Shown here: positions 9,139-19,979 of the stretch, one piece after another
Layout: each line of letters begins with the position of its first letter
Position numbering within the stretch: the stretch's first letter is position 1
From: Idiomarina aquatica
Lineage (GTDB): Bacteria > Pseudomonadota > Gammaproteobacteria > Enterobacterales > Alteromonadaceae
Assembly: GCF_003987185.1 (NCBI RefSeq)
Contig: NZ_PIPS01000002.1
Location: 124,001-188,000 of the forward strand
Reading direction: 5' to 3'
DNA: 64,000 bases
Program-made: the position numbers and the translations under genes
The notes under the pieces: generated by a model
Seen by the model: the letters and a program-made list of their open reading frames with translations, nothing else
What the model was told of the DNA's origin: nothing
Databases searched by the model: none

Positions 9139-9179
9139 TGAAACCAATACAATTTGGTCATAATCAAGAGGGTAATAGA

Positions 9180-9620
9180 ATGAAAAAAGTACTTTCAGCT
9201 TTAACTATCACAGCTTTAATGGCCTCTCCTGTCTTTGCTGATGCTCAGCATAAACATGCCGATGATAAAAAAGGTTCAATGAGTGGAATGATGCACCATG
9301 AAAAAATGACATCAATGAATGAGCACATGCAAGAAATGCGCGAAGCTATGGAAAAAATAAAAAGCGAATCCGATCCCAAGAAACGTAAAAAACTAATGGA
9401 AGAACACATGAAGTCAATGCAGAAGGGAATGCAAATGATGAACCATGGGATGGATAAAGGCATGAACAAAGGAGAACATAAAAAGGGAGACAAAGCAGAG
9501 CAAATGGGCAAAGAGAATATGATGAATAAAATGAAAATGATGGAGCATAGAATGGATATGATGCAAATGATGATGGAGCAGATTATGGAACATCAGAGTG
9601 AAGAAAAAAAGGAAATGTAG
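9180..9620 (+). CDS. Met/His-rich periplasmic protein, putative copper binding
   Basis: 146 residues with a clean signal peptide (MKKVLSALTITALMASPVFA, cleavage near 21). The mature protein has about 30 Met in roughly 125 residues plus many His and Lys, in MxxM, MMxxM and MH clusters. It has almost no hydrophobic core and probably forms charged amphipathic helices. Methionine-rich periplasmic proteins bind Cu(I)/Ag(I) weakly (for example CopK, or CueO and PcoA Met segments), so copper buffering is inferred. The ATG at 9180, after GAGGGTAATAGA, gives the signal peptide; the ATG at 9138 would not. Confidence 0.82.
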   Translation: MKKVLSALTITALMASPVFADAQHKHADDKKGSMSGMMHHEKMTSMNEHMQEMREAMEKIKSESDPKKRKKLMEEHMKSMQKGMQMMNHGMDKGMNKGEHKKGDKAEQMGKENMMNKMKMMEHRMDMMQMMMEQIMEHQSEEKKEM

Positions 9621-9723
9621 TAGAGATTAAGCTCTCCGTTGGAAATGCCGCTACTTGCAGTGTGCAAGTAGCGGTACTTTTTCAATATATCTAATTTACA
9701 ACGGTATTTTTAAGGAGGAAGTT

Positions 9724-9990
9724 ATGAAACTTAATGCAAAGAAATTTGGCTTAGCAGCTGGCGGTGCTTTCGCAGTTTTATGGGGAGTTTGTAGCTTGCT
9801 AGTGCTTATTATGCCCTCTAGCATGATGGCTTTAACAGAAGGCATGGTTCACGGAAAACTCTCTGGTTTCGAGTGGCATTTGAGTTTTAGTGGATTTGTT
9901 ACGGGATTATTCGGGTGGTCCTTGGGAGCTATGATTACTGGCTGGCTAATTGTAACGTTATATAATAAACAAATGAAAACGGCTAAATGA
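9724..9990 (+). CDS. DUF5676-family small membrane protein
   Basis: 88 residues with two membrane helices (about 10-32 and 52-78) separated by a short loop (GMVHGKLSGFEWHL). It resembles the DUF5676 family of small inner-membrane proteins that occur with copper and silver resistance genes; the molecular function is unknown. A very strong ribosome site (AAGGAGGAAGTT) fixes the ATG at 9724. It is the last intact gene of the rightward copper unit, which then runs into a cupredoxin remnant. Confidence 0.8.
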   Translation: MKLNAKKFGLAAGGAFAVLWGVCSLLVLIMPSSMMALTEGMVHGKLSGFEWHLSFSGFVTGLFGWSLGAMITGWLIVTLYNKQMKTAK

Positions 9991-10020
9991 GATTGTTGTC
10001 AAACTGGAAGCCTTTAAATC

Positions 10021-10176
10021 TGTTGCTCTGAAACTTTGCTTATTCCTGATCTGGGGATCAGCGATACTTTACCGACCAATAAGTTAAAGTTGATCGAATT
10101 GCCAGTATTAAAGACCGGAGAATACGATTTTCATTGTCAGATGCAAAGGTATCTAGGAAAACTTATTGTCAAATAA
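10021..10176 (+). pseudogene. 5'-truncated cupredoxin gene, partial duplicate of 8612-8965
   Basis: This 52-codon frame reads CCSETLLIPDLGISDTLPTN, then KLKLIELPVLKTGEYDFHCQ and MQRYLGKLIVK before TAA. It closely matches the C-terminal half of the intact cupredoxin at 8612-8965, including the Cys and FHCQM ligand region. An in-frame stop at 10015-10017 and the absence of the N-terminal half show that it is not a functional gene. The rest of the 9991-10318 stretch contains only a 17-codon open frame near 10200 and no recognisable gene. Confidence 0.82.
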
Positions 10177-10318
10177 GTGAGACAAATAAGAGCTAATATG
10201 AATGAAAAAAAAGTGCTTATAACAACTATTATCACTCCTGAACTAGCTTAACCTATCACCAACCAGCAGCTAAACCCGAAATATTGGTAACTGTCCAGTG
10301 AAGTTAAGCTAGGTTATC

Positions 10319-12077
<1,759 letters not shown>

Positions 12078-12090
12078 CGTGTATTGCCTC

Positions 12091-12441
12091 CTAGTAAAAC
12101 AAAGGAACAACATAGGGGTAAGCCAATGCTGTTAAAGTAAGCACCGCAACGAGCCAAAACATCACTTTGTAGCTCTTACGAGCATTTGGCGTTGCGCAGG
12201 TGTTATCAGGGTTGCAGTCATCAGCACGCCGGTATATTCGACGCCAGGCAAAGAATATGGCAATCAATGCAATGGTAATAAAAATGGGTCGATAAGGCTC
12301 AAGTGCTGTGAGGCTCCCAATCCAGGCCCCGGATACACCGAGTGCAAGTAATATGAGGGGACCCAGACAACACGCAGATGCCAGAGTCGCTGCGATCCCT
12401 CCCGCGAGAAGAGAGCCCCGACCAGATTTTGAATTTGACAT
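12091..12441 (-). CDS. merT: mercuric ion transporter MerT
   Basis: Inner-membrane Hg(II) importer that takes Hg from MerP and hands it to MerA. 116 residues with three membrane helices. The first helix contains the adjacent Cys pair (ASACCLGP), and the cytoplasmic loop contains the second Cys pair (DDCNPDNTC). GAWIGSLTALEPYRPIFI and PYVVPLFY at the end are typical of the family. AAGGAG about 8 bases upstream supports the ATG at 12441. First gene of the operon under the MerR-regulated promoter at 12480-12510. Confidence 0.96.
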   Translation of the reverse strand: MSNSKSGRGSLLAGGIAATLASACCLGPLILLALGVSGAWIGSLTALEPYRPIFITIALIAIFFAWRRIYRRADDCNPDNTCATPNARKSYKVMFWLVAVLTLTALAYPYVVPLFY

Positions 12442-12479
12442 AAGAGTAACTCCTTCGGGCATTTTGCTTTAATGTGTTA

Positions 12480-12510
12480 ATCTTAAACCCGTACCTCACT
12501 ACGGAAGCAA
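12480..12510 (-). promoter_or_regulatory. mer operator-promoter (19-bp spacer, MerR binding dyad)
   Basis: On the minus strand, a -35 TTGCTT (12505-12510) and a -10 TAAGAT (12480-12485) are separated by exactly 19 bp. The spacer holds the dyad CCGTAG-TGAG-GTACGG (12489-12504). This is the arrangement of classical mer promoters, in which MerR untwists the over-long spacer when Hg(II) binds. The operator lies 12 bases upstream of the merR start, so MerR probably also represses its own divergent transcription. Confidence 0.88.
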
Positions 12511-12515
12511 TAGCT

Positions 12516-12959
12516 ATGTTAAAAAAACGCAACGTAATGACAATTGGCACGCTGGCCAAAACAGCCGGCGTGGGCGTGGAAACGGTGCGCTATTATCAGC
12601 GCCGAGGGCTAATGAGCGAGCCGGAAAAGCCGTATGGGGGGATCCGACATTACGACGAACAAGCGCTTGCTCGGCTTCATTTTATTCGCGCGTCTCAATG
12701 GCTTGGATTTAGTCTGGATGAAATTGGTGAGCTATTAACTCTGCAAGATGGCGCTCATTGCGATGAGGCACGGGAGCTTGGGGAGCAAAAGCTCACCAGT
12801 GTTCGTCGAAAGATATCGCACTTACAGCAAATTGAACGAGCGTTGAATGAGCTGGTGCAAAAATGCAGCGCCGGACACGGAGATGTCTATTGTCCACTGA
12901 TGGCCTCGCTTAATGACGGGGTTGAGGACGCTACCACGGACAAACATAAGGTGCGTTAG
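12516..12959 (+). CDS. merR: mercury-responsive regulator MerR
   Basis: 147 residues. An N-terminal winged helix-turn-helix (TIGTLAKTAGVGVETVRYYQRRGLM) is followed by a long dimerisation helix and a C-terminal metal loop. The three Hg-binding Cys of MerR are present: HCDEARELGEQKL, then KCSAGHGDVYC. Divergent from merTPA with the operator between them, as in Tn21-type modules. ATG 12516 is chosen because an upstream in-frame start would fall inside the mer promoter. Confidence 0.95.
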   Translation: MLKKRNVMTIGTLAKTAGVGVETVRYYQRRGLMSEPEKPYGGIRHYDEQALARLHFIRASQWLGFSLDEIGELLTLQDGAHCDEARELGEQKLTSVRRKISHLQQIERALNELVQKCSAGHGDVYCPLMASLNDGVEDATTDKHKVR

Positions 12960-13010
12960 TCTGTGTAGTAAAACTTTTGAGCGGAGTTCTTTAACTGAAT
13001 TGCTTTATAG

Positions 13011-13346
13011 CTAACGCCAGCCATACACAAGAATCCCCATACCGGTTAGCACAAACGCCGTGCCAATCAGGTCGAAATTGGATAGTGGCGATTTATCGAC
13101 AATTCGCAGCCAGACTATGGCAGTTAACACGTAAATACCACCATAAGCTGCGTAGACCCGCCCGCTTTCCGCCGGATGAAGTGTTAATAAGTAAGCAAAT
13201 AGGGCTAAGCTTATTGCTGCTGGAATGAGCAACCAAACGGAATGCCCCTCTTTGAGCCATAGGTAGGGTAAATAGCAACCAACAATTTCTGCAATTGCGG
13301 TTGCGATAAATAAGCCCAGTGTTTTCATTAAAAATAATGCACTCAT
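13011..13346 (-). CDS. ynfA: YnfA/UPF0060 family small membrane protein
   Basis: 111 residues with four predicted membrane helices, matching the UPF0060 family closely ([17 protein letters not shown]...[21 protein letters not shown]...WLRIVDK). E. coli YnfA has been linked to small-multidrug-type efflux; the function here is not known. It starts 2 bases after the stop of the CDF transporter gene, so the two are co-transcribed. A start at the second Met (MKTLGLF) is also possible. Confidence 0.9.
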   Translation of the reverse strand: MSALFLMKTLGLFIATAIAEIVGCYLPYLWLKEGHSVWLLIPAAISLALFAYLLTLHPAESGRVYAAYGGIYVLTAIVWLRIVDKSPLSNFDLIGTAFVLTGMGILVYGWR

Positions 13347-13348
13347 TA

Positions 13349-14236
13349 TCAGTTGTCCCTACACGCTTCATCAGGATCTTCTAGTTCTACCGTTGTATGG
13401 CTTAAAGCATAGGGCGCAAGGACGTCATCGATGCGCTGTTTTAAATCGCTACGGGCCTCGATATCAAGGTTTTTAGATAACACCAAATGAACGGTTAATA
13501 CATGCTCCTCGCCATCTAGTGACCAAAAATGCAGATGGTGTAGGTCAGCAACATGAGGTAGCTCCAGCAAAGTGTCAGCGACTTGTCTGTAGGTTTCTTT
13601 GTCCGGAGTTGCTTGTATGAAGAGTTTCAGCGTTGCCCACAGGTTGCGCAGCACATTCACTAAAATAAATAGAGTAAAACCAATCGACAGTAGCGGATCG
13701 AGAATTGGCCAATCCACAAACAGCAAAACAATACCAACGATAAGTACAGCGACCCAGCCGAGAACATCCTCCAGCAAGTGCCAGTTAATAACGCGTTCGT
13801 TTAACGTTTTGCCCTCTGACAATTTGTAAGCAGCAAATCCATTAACTGTAATGCCAACGACGGCTAAAGCAATCATGCCATCAGCGACGGGCATCTGAGG
13901 GTTCCAGAGTCTGGGAATTGCTTCCACAAGTACCCAGGCAGAGCCTGCGATTAACACAACGGCATTAATAAATGCACCGGCAAGATTCAGTCTTTTATAA
14001 CCGTAGGTAAAGTGTTGGTTAGCCTGTTTTTTGCCAAGTTTATTTAGTATCCACGCGAGACCTAACGACAGGCTATCGCCAAGATCATGAACGGCATCAG
14101 CTAAAATGGCGGTACTGTTGGTAAGAAAACCACCAATGAACTCAATAATGGTAAAAACAAAGTTAAGCAGGAATGCCCAACCTAATCGGTTGGACGGCAT
14201 GTCCTTTGAGTGATCATGGTTATGGTGATGTCCCAT
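13349..14236 (-). CDS. czcD: cation diffusion facilitator, CzcD-like
   Basis: 295-residue inner-membrane metal/proton antiporter of the CDF family, exporting Zn(II), Co(II) or Cd(II). The His-rich start ([12 protein letters not shown]) is typical of zinc-type members. Six membrane helices carry the transport-site pairs: HD in [12 protein letters not shown] (helix 2) and HLLEDVLGW (helix 5). The cytoplasmic C-terminal domain ([28 protein letters not shown]) is intact. Ends in [13 protein letters not shown] terminator lies between it and upstream czcA, so it may have its own promoter or depend on read-through. Confidence 0.93.
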   Translation of the reverse strand: MGHHHNHDHSKDMPSNRLGWAFLLNFVFTIIEFIGGFLTNSTAILADAVHDLGDSLSLGLAWILNKLGKKQANQHFTYGYKRLNLAGAFINAVVLIAGSAWVLVEAIPRLWNPQMPVADGMIALAVVGITVNGFAAYKLSEGKTLNERVINWHLLEDVLGWVAVLIVGIVLLFVDWPILDPLLSIGFTLFILVNVLRNLWATLKLFIQATPDKETYRQVADTLLELPHVADLHHLHFWSLDGEEHVLTVHLVLSKNLDIEARSDLKQRIDDVLAPYALSHTTVELEDPDEACRDN

Positions 14237-14251
14237 AATACGTTCCTCTTT

Positions 14252-14283
14252 TAATAAAAGGGGGCGACAATAACCGCCCCCTT
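14252..14283 (-). terminator. intrinsic terminator after czcA
   Basis: On the minus strand AAGGGGGCG and CGCCCCCTT form a strong GC-rich stem around an 8-base loop, followed by TTTATTAA. It sits between the czcA stop and the czcD start and should end most czcCBA transcripts. Confidence 0.75.
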
Positions 14284-14298
14284 AAATGCTATTGAACC

Positions 14299-17200
14299 CT
14301 AACGGCTCAGATCCTTAATTTTTTGTTTCGAAAACCAAGGATAGAGCACGGGTAAGATAACCAATGTCAGCAGAGTAGCTGATACCAAACCACCAACAAT
14401 GACGGTAGCCAGTGGGCGTTGAATTTCAGCCCCTGCACCGGTTGCAAACAGCATGGGAATGAGTCCTAACGCTGAGGTTATTGCTGTCATTAATACCGGG
14501 CGTAGTCGCGACCACGCGCCATCAAACACGGCATCATTAACCGCATGCCCATCGGTTATTCTCTGGTTAATACTCTCGACCAGAACCACACCGTTTAGTA
14601 CCGCCACACCAAACAGTGTGATGAAACCCACGGCGCTGGGCACCGATAAGTACTGTCCTGACACATAGAGTGCCACAATACCGCCGATGACTGCCAATGG
14701 TACATTCACCAAAATCAACATGGCTTGACCCATGGTGCCGAAAGCAAAATAAAGCAGCAGGGCGATGAGTGCCAGCGATATGGGAACGACAATGGACAAG
14801 CGCTCCTGTGCTCGTTGTTGACTTTCGAACTGGCCACCAATGTCGACTGAGTAACCGGTTGGTAAATCCACCTTCTCGTCAATCGCCTTCCTAATATCGG
14901 CAACCACGCTACCCATGTCACGACCCTGAACGTTCGATTGAATCACAACGCGACGCTGTACGTCATCACGACGGATTTGCGGTGGTCCTGATTCAATTGC
15001 GACGTGGGCGACTTCGCCTAAGGTTACCCAGGCCCCTGAGGGAGTTAACAGGCGTAACGAACGAATAGACTCCGGCGTATCGCGGAATTGCTTGGCCAGC
15101 CGCACGTAAATATCATAGCGCTCATTACCGCGAATGATCTGGCCTGCCGAAGCGCCACCCAAGCCATTGTCGACAACGCTCAGTACATCGGTGACATTTA
15201 AGCCGTAGCGTGAGAGTTGCTGGCGTTTCGGCGAAACCACGAGTTGTGCTTCACCTTTTATTTGCTCCATCGCTACAGCAACCGCCCCGTCAACTTGCTT
15301 GACGGCACCTTCTATTTCCTGGCCTTTACGGGCCAACACGTCAAGCTCGGGTCCAAATAGTTTGATGGCTAGCTGCGATTTTACACCTGAGAGCAGTTCA
15401 TCAACCCGTGTTGCAATAGGTTGTGAAAAATTAAACAACAAGCCTGGGTGAGCATCTAGTTTTGCCTCCATTTTTTCTTGTAAGGCGTAGCGATCGGATG
15501 CCGTTGTCCATTCGGATTGCGGCTTAAGGCCCACATATATCTCGATGTTGCTGATAGGCTCTGGATCACCGCCCACTTCAGCTCGTCCAATGCGGCTGAG
15601 TGCGTAGGTGGTTTCCGGGAACGACATCAGGATTTTTTCAAGCTTCGGAGCCACCTCTAAGGCCGTTTCAAGGTTAGAGGAGGGGGCTAATGTCACGCGA
15701 ATATTAATCGTGCCTTCTTCCAATTCGGGCGCAAATTCTGTGCCGAGACGAGGCACTAACACCAAAGCGCCGACAAACAGCACACCGGCCAGGGTAATAA
15801 CAGCCTTTTTACTGCGTAACGCCACCGATAATAGTCTTTTATAACCATTATCTAGTGGTTTAAGCAGTTTATTTTCACGAGGCTTAATACCCCGACTGAA
15901 AAAGTAACTGGCTAATGCCGGTACAACCATGATGGCCACAAAAACCGCGGAGATAATGGCCAACATAATACTGATAGCCATGGGCTCAAATAATTTAGCT
16001 TCAACACCCTGAAAACTAAACAGTGGCATAAAGACCACCAAGATAATCATGGCGGCAAAGAATACCGGTCGTGCCACTTCGTTCGCCGCTTCCTTAACTC
16101 GCAGCTTGATACCATGGCTATCGAGTTTGGCTGCCTGAGGATCTGGGTCGCGGTGCTCTGTGCGTTGCTCGGCGTCGTCTTGGTGTTCACTATCCGGACG
16201 ACTTAAGTGCTTAAAGATGTTTTCAACCATCACCACGGAGCCGTCGACCAGCATACCAATGGCAACAGCAATCCCGCCCAGCGACATCAGGTTAGCTGAC
16301 ATGCCCATCGCGGACATTACCATCAGGGCAATGGCGATAGAAACGGGAATGGACAGTAACACTAAAAAAGTAGCGCGTATGTTGAGCAAAAACAGTGCTA
16401 ATACTGCGATAATAAAGACAAAGGCAATGAGCAGTGAATACGCGACCGTAGATACGGCTTTTTGTATTAAATCGGCCTGATCATAATACGGCTCAAAGGT
16501 GACACCCTCGGGTAATGCTTGCTGAATAAGCGGAATGCGCTTTTTAATACCGTCGATAGTGGCTTTGGTATTCGAGCCCATGCGTTTGAGCACAATACCC
16601 GATACCACTTCGCCCAGCTGGTTGACCTCGCCGTCGACTTTACGCGACATTGAGACCGCCCCCTGGCGAATTTCACTACCGATTTCGACGTCGGCAACCT
16701 GGCCCAGTGTTACGGAAACGCCGTCAACGGTTTTGAGCGGTATTTGTCGTATTTGTTGCAGGCCTTTTTTACCGCTATCCAACCAACCGGTGCCGCGAAT
16801 AACCAACTGCTCCTGACCGCGGGGCATATACCAACCACCAACGTTACCGTTATTATTGTTGACCGCGCCCATTACGTCTTGCTGGGTAAGGTCGTAAGAC
16901 AACAGCTTAGCGGGATTGAGGTTAACCTGATATTGCTTAACTTCGCCGCCAAAGGACAAGACTTCGGTAATTCCCTCAACGGGCATTAGTAGCAGTTTAA
17001 CCACATAGTCGTTTAGACTGCGTAACTCCATACTGCTGACACCGGAGCCCGGTTCGGCAAGTAGCAGATACTGATAAACCTGGCCTAGGCCGGAGGAGTT
17101 AGGACCCATTTCGGGTGTACCTACGCCTTCGGGTATCAACTCCTTTGCCGCCTGCAGTCGTTCAAACACCAGTTGCCGGGCAAAGTAGATATCGACACTC

Positions 17201-17496
17201 TCGTCAAACACCACTGTAATGCCCGATAAACCTGTTTTTGAGATTGACCGAACCTCTTTGACGTCGGGCAGAGCATACATCACCGACTCTATCGGATAGG
17301 TAATCAGCTGCTCGACTTCGGTCGCTGCTAACCCGGGGGCCTCCGTATTTACCGTTACCTGAACGTTGGTAACATCGGGGAAGGCATCCAGATTAAGTTT
17401 GGGAATAACAAAAAATGACGCAATGCTGATGCTGAATAAAGCCAATACCAATAACAGGCGATTAGCGACAGCAAACTGAATAATGCGCTGAAACAT
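14299..17496 (-). CDS. czcA: CzcA-type heavy-metal efflux RND pump
   Basis: 1065-residue HME-RND pump for divalent cations (Zn/Cd/Co class). Helix 4 has GGIAVAIGMLVDGSVVMVEN with the proton-relay Asp and Glu. The periplasmic signature RVDELLSGVKSQLAIKLFG is the divalent-cation form and contrasts with RIDMLSTGIKTPVG of the copper pump at 1290-4415. A charged insertion (about residues 425-455, rich in Asp, Glu, Arg and His) lies in the cytoplasmic loop after helix 4. It starts 11 bases after czcB, with AGGAGG before the ATG. The exact substrate cannot be told from sequence alone. Confidence 0.93.
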   Translation of the reverse strand: MFQRIIQFAVANRLLLVLALFSISIASFFVIPKLNLDAFPDVTNVQVTVNTEAPGLAATEVEQLITYPIESVMYALPDVKEVRSISKTGLSGITVVFDESVDIYFARQLVFERLQAAKELIPEGVGTPEMGPNSSGLGQVYQYLLLAEPGSGVSSMELRSLNDYVVKLLLMPVEGITEVLSFGGEVKQYQVNLNPAKLLSYDLTQQDVMGAVNNNNGNVGGWYMPRGQEQLVIRGTGWLDSGKKGLQQIRQIPLKTVDGVSVTLGQVADVEIGSEIRQGAVSMSRKVDGEVNQLGEVVSGIVLKRMGSNTKATIDGIKKRIPLIQQALPEGVTFEPYYDQADLIQKAVSTVAYSLLIAFVFIIAVLALFLLNIRATFLVLLSIPVSIAIALMVMSAMGMSANLMSLGGIAVAIGMLVDGSVVMVENIFKHLSRPDSEHQDDAEQRTEHRDPDPQAAKLDSHGIKLRVKEAANEVARPVFFAAMIILVVFMPLFSFQGVEAKLFEPMAISIMLAIISAVFVAIMVVPALASYFFSRGIKPRENKLLKPLDNGYKRLLSVALRSKKAVITLAGVLFVGALVLVPRLGTEFAPELEEGTINIRVTLAPSSNLETALEVAPKLEKILMSFPETTYALSRIGRAEVGGDPEPISNIEIYVGLKPQSEWTTASDRYALQEKMEAKLDAHPGLLFNFSQPIATRVDELLSGVKSQLAIKLFGPELDVLARKGQEIEGAVKQVDGAVAVAMEQIKGEAQLVVSPKRQQLSRYGLNVTDVLSVVDNGLGGASAGQIIRGNERYDIYVRLAKQFRDTPESIRSLRLLTPSGAWVTLGEVAHVAIESGPPQIRRDDVQRRVVIQSNVQGRDMGSVVADIRKAIDEKVDLPTGYSVDIGGQFESQQRAQERLSIVVPISLALIALLLYFAFGTMGQAMLILVNVPLAVIGGIVALYVSGQYLSVPSAVGFITLFGVAVLNGVVLVESINQRITDGHAVNDAVFDGAWSRLRPVLMTAITSALGLIPMLFATGAGAEIQRPLATVIVGGLVSATLLTLVILPVLYPWFSKQKIKDLSR

Positions 17497-17507
17497 ACAA
17501 CCTCCTG

Positions 17508-18653
17508 TTAGTGGTTATGTGGGTCAAAACCGCCTTTAGCGATTTGTGAGCGAACGAAAAACGCGCCGTTGTCTACGTATTTTGTGCCTTCCTTAACGCC
17601 TCGAATAACTTTCCACGGACCCTTTTCATCAACCAATTCGACTTTCTTCGGTTCAAACTTTCCGGGTTCGTGCTCAATGAATATCTGCCAGTCACCATCA
17701 GGGGCCCGCATTAAGGCTGAGTCCTTAACTGCAAGCACCGGTCCATCCGACTTGACTGAGAAATAAACATCCGCAAATAAACCAGGGTGTAATTGGTCCT
17801 TTTCGTTATTTACCGCAAGTCGTACCGTTCGGGTGCGGGTTTTATGGTCTATTGTGTGGCCTTCCTGAATGACTTTTGCCGCAAAGCGCTGATTGTCGAC
17901 ACTCACTGTAACAGGATCACCAAACTGCACACTAAGGTCAGCTGAGCCTGGTAGACGAGCATTAACCCACAAGGTTTCTTCTTGCAGCACTTCAACCAAG
18001 TGATTACCGGCATTAACTTGCTGGCCTTGCTTGAAGTTATCGCTAACCACAATCCCGCCAATTTCTGAGGTCAGTTGGTATTCGCCGACAGGGTAATCAG
18101 CATCACTTAAACGTTTAATATCACTGCCCGACATACCAAATGCTTTGAGTTGCGCTTGCGCTGAGGTAAAGGCGTTTTTCGCTTCGACAAAGCGTTTTTC
18201 ACCTACCGTTGACTCACCGAGTGACTGCACGCGTTGCCATTCGTTAAGTGTGACCAAATACTGACTTTGCGCCTCCGCCATGGTGGCGCTGAAGAGGGTT
18301 GCCAGTGGCTCACCTTTTTCGACGTGATCGCCAATACTGACAAAACGTTTGAGAACGGTCGAATCGATGCGCGGACTCACGATATAGCTATTAAAGTCGT
18401 TAGCAACCACCTCGCCCGGGGCATAAACCGGATATTCAATGACTTGAGTTTGCAAGGTTCGCGTGGTGATATCTGCCATGGATAGCTGCTTGCTGGATAG
18501 CTCCACGCCTGAGCTTTCCTTATGTTCACCTTGCTCGTGTTTGCCTTCTTCCTTGTGGGTATCTTCTTTTTCGTCGTGTCCGTGTTCATCCTGCGCCATA
18601 ACCGAAAAGCTCAGCGCAAGTGCTATTGCTGCGTATAAAGGTTTTACTGACAT
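17508..18653 (-). CDS. czcB: CzcB-type RND periplasmic adaptor
   Basis: 381 residues. A signal peptide (LYAAIALALSFSVMA) is followed by a His/Glu/Asp-rich segment (DEHGHDEKEDTHKEEGKHEQ), a likely metal-binding tail typical of CzcB. Then come the hairpin and barrel-sandwich (VYAPGEVVANDFNSYIVSPRIDSTVLKR...VGDHVEKGEPLATLFS) and the beta-barrel region. It connects CzcA to CzcC. Only 3 bases separate it from the upstream czcC stop, so it is translationally linked. Confidence 0.93.
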   Translation of the reverse strand: MSVKPLYAAIALALSFSVMAQDEHGHDEKEDTHKEEGKHEQGEHKESSGVELSSKQLSMADITTRTLQTQVIEYPVYAPGEVVANDFNSYIVSPRIDSTVLKRFVSIGDHVEKGEPLATLFSATMAEAQSQYLVTLNEWQRVQSLGESTVGEKRFVEAKNAFTSAQAQLKAFGMSGSDIKRLSDADYPVGEYQLTSEIGGIVVSDNFKQGQQVNAGNHLVEVLQEETLWVNARLPGSADLSVQFGDPVTVSVDNQRFAAKVIQEGHTIDHKTRTRTVRLAVNNEKDQLHPGLFADVYFSVKSDGPVLAVKDSALMRAPDGDWQIFIEHEPGKFEPKKVELVDEKGPWKVIRGVKEGTKYVDNGAFFVRSQIAKGGFDPHNH

Positions 18654-18656
18654 CGT

Positions 18657-19907
18657 TTACTCTCCAATCTCTGCGTTTGTTTGCTGGCTTAACGGCGATA
18701 ACGTCAGCGCTTTACTGAGTTCGCCCGAACGGTACAACCATTCAATGGCGGCCAACCGATATTGTGTTTGCAGCGCTATCCCTGCAAATTGGCTATCGAG
18801 CTGCTGTTGCACAGCGGTGAGGTAGTCGGTGGTGGATAGGTCACCGGCGAGCCAGGACTGTTCAATCACCTGCATCGACTCATCCTGCCGAGATTGAAAG
18901 TCTCTTTGCCAGCTTTGCCACTGTTTTTTCACAAAACGATAATTGTTAAGAGACGATTTCAGTGCTGCTTGCCATTGTTGCCTTAGTGCAATCAAACGTT
19001 TTTCTTCAGCAACAGCTTCGCTATTGGCTGCGCGCACCGCATCGCTGTAGTTATTGCGAACCTGTAGTGGAATGCTGAATGATAAGCCAATTACTGTTTC
19101 GTTATCGCTCTCGCCCGCTTCGACGCCTACGGTTGGGTTGGCGGTGGTTAACGAGCGTTTCCAGTCGACATCGGCGCGCTTTAATTGCCATTGCAGGTAA
19201 GCGGCTTTTAACGCTGGATGTTGTTGCCAACGAGCCGTTAACGCAGGTTCAACGTTAAATAGCTCCTCATTAATGGAGAGTTGACCGACATCAGACGTTG
19301 TTAGCAGAGCGTTTAACTCTGCTTCAGCGGATTGCAGTTGTTGATAAGCCGCTGCCGTTTGTTGCAGTTGCCGACTTAGCGCGAGTACCGTCAGTTGTTC
19401 GTCGACGGCACCTAAGTCACCGGCTTTACGTCGTTCGGCAACCAGGCTTATCGCCTGTTTAACGATTTTCTCTTGCTGCTCAGCCAGTGCGTAACGCTGT
19501 TTTGCGTCCAGCCATTGCACATAGGCATTCAACAAAGTTTTAGCATGCGATGTCGCCGACTGGCGATAAATACTCACTGCCATAGCCGTCATGGCGTCAC
19601 TCTGACTGGCCCTTGCTTCATTGCGAGTGCTCCAGTCCAGCGTCTGGCTTAGACCAACAGCGTAATTATTGATGTCACCCTCGCGCTCTAAGCGTGACGA
19701 TAAGCTAGGGTTGTACAAAGGCTGATTTAATTGTTTGCCCTGTTGGATCAGCGCTTCAGCCTGCTGTTGAGCGGCTTCAACACTGGGGTGTTGCTGCACA
19801 GTTTTTTGCCATTGCTCGGGCAACTGTTGTGCATTGGCGTAGCTTGAACTTATTGCCAGACTTACGGCAACAAACAAGCGTTTGCTATGTGTCGAAAACG
19901 GACCCAT
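18657..19907 (-). CDS. czcC: CzcC-type outer-membrane efflux channel
   Basis: 416-residue TolC-family outer-membrane factor. It has an N-terminal signal peptide (cleavage near SSYANA), two repeats of long amphipathic helices rich in Gln, Ala and Leu, and the family feature PLYNPSLSSRLEREGD. It provides the outer exit of the CzcCBA complex. First gene of the three-gene czc operon, preceded by the small His/Cys-rich protein gene 72 bases upstream. The ATG at 19907 follows TGAGGAG on the minus strand. Confidence 0.92.
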   Translation of the reverse strand: MGPFSTHSKRLFVAVSLAISSSYANAQQLPEQWQKTVQQHPSVEAAQQQAEALIQQGKQLNQPLYNPSLSSRLEREGDINNYAVGLSQTLDWSTRNEARASQSDAMTAMAVSIYRQSATSHAKTLLNAYVQWLDAKQRYALAEQQEKIVKQAISLVAERRKAGDLGAVDEQLTVLALSRQLQQTAAAYQQLQSAEAELNALLTTSDVGQLSINEELFNVEPALTARWQQHPALKAAYLQWQLKRADVDWKRSLTTANPTVGVEAGESDNETVIGLSFSIPLQVRNNYSDAVRAANSEAVAEEKRLIALRQQWQAALKSSLNNYRFVKKQWQSWQRDFQSRQDESMQVIEQSWLAGDLSTTDYLTAVQQQLDSQFAGIALQTQYRLAAIEWLYRSGELSKALTLSPLSQQTNAEIGE

Positions 19908-19979
19908 AGATAGACTCCTCAGTCATATTACTGCGTAAAATAATGATTTCTTGCGCTGCTAACGCAGCTTATTAGGCAG

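Noticed and set aside
9138-9180. Upstream ATG for the Met-rich protein
   Set aside because: The extra 14 residues would precede and spoil a clean signal peptide, and the ATG at 9180 has a proper ribosome site.
10200-10253. Short frame beginning MNEKKVLITT after the cupredoxin remnant
   Set aside because: Only 17 codons, no ribosome site, no similarity recognised.
12299-12559. Minus-strand 86-codon frame overlapping merT and the mer promoter
   Set aside because: It would cross the operator and merR start and has no recognisable protein features; merT and merR explain the region.
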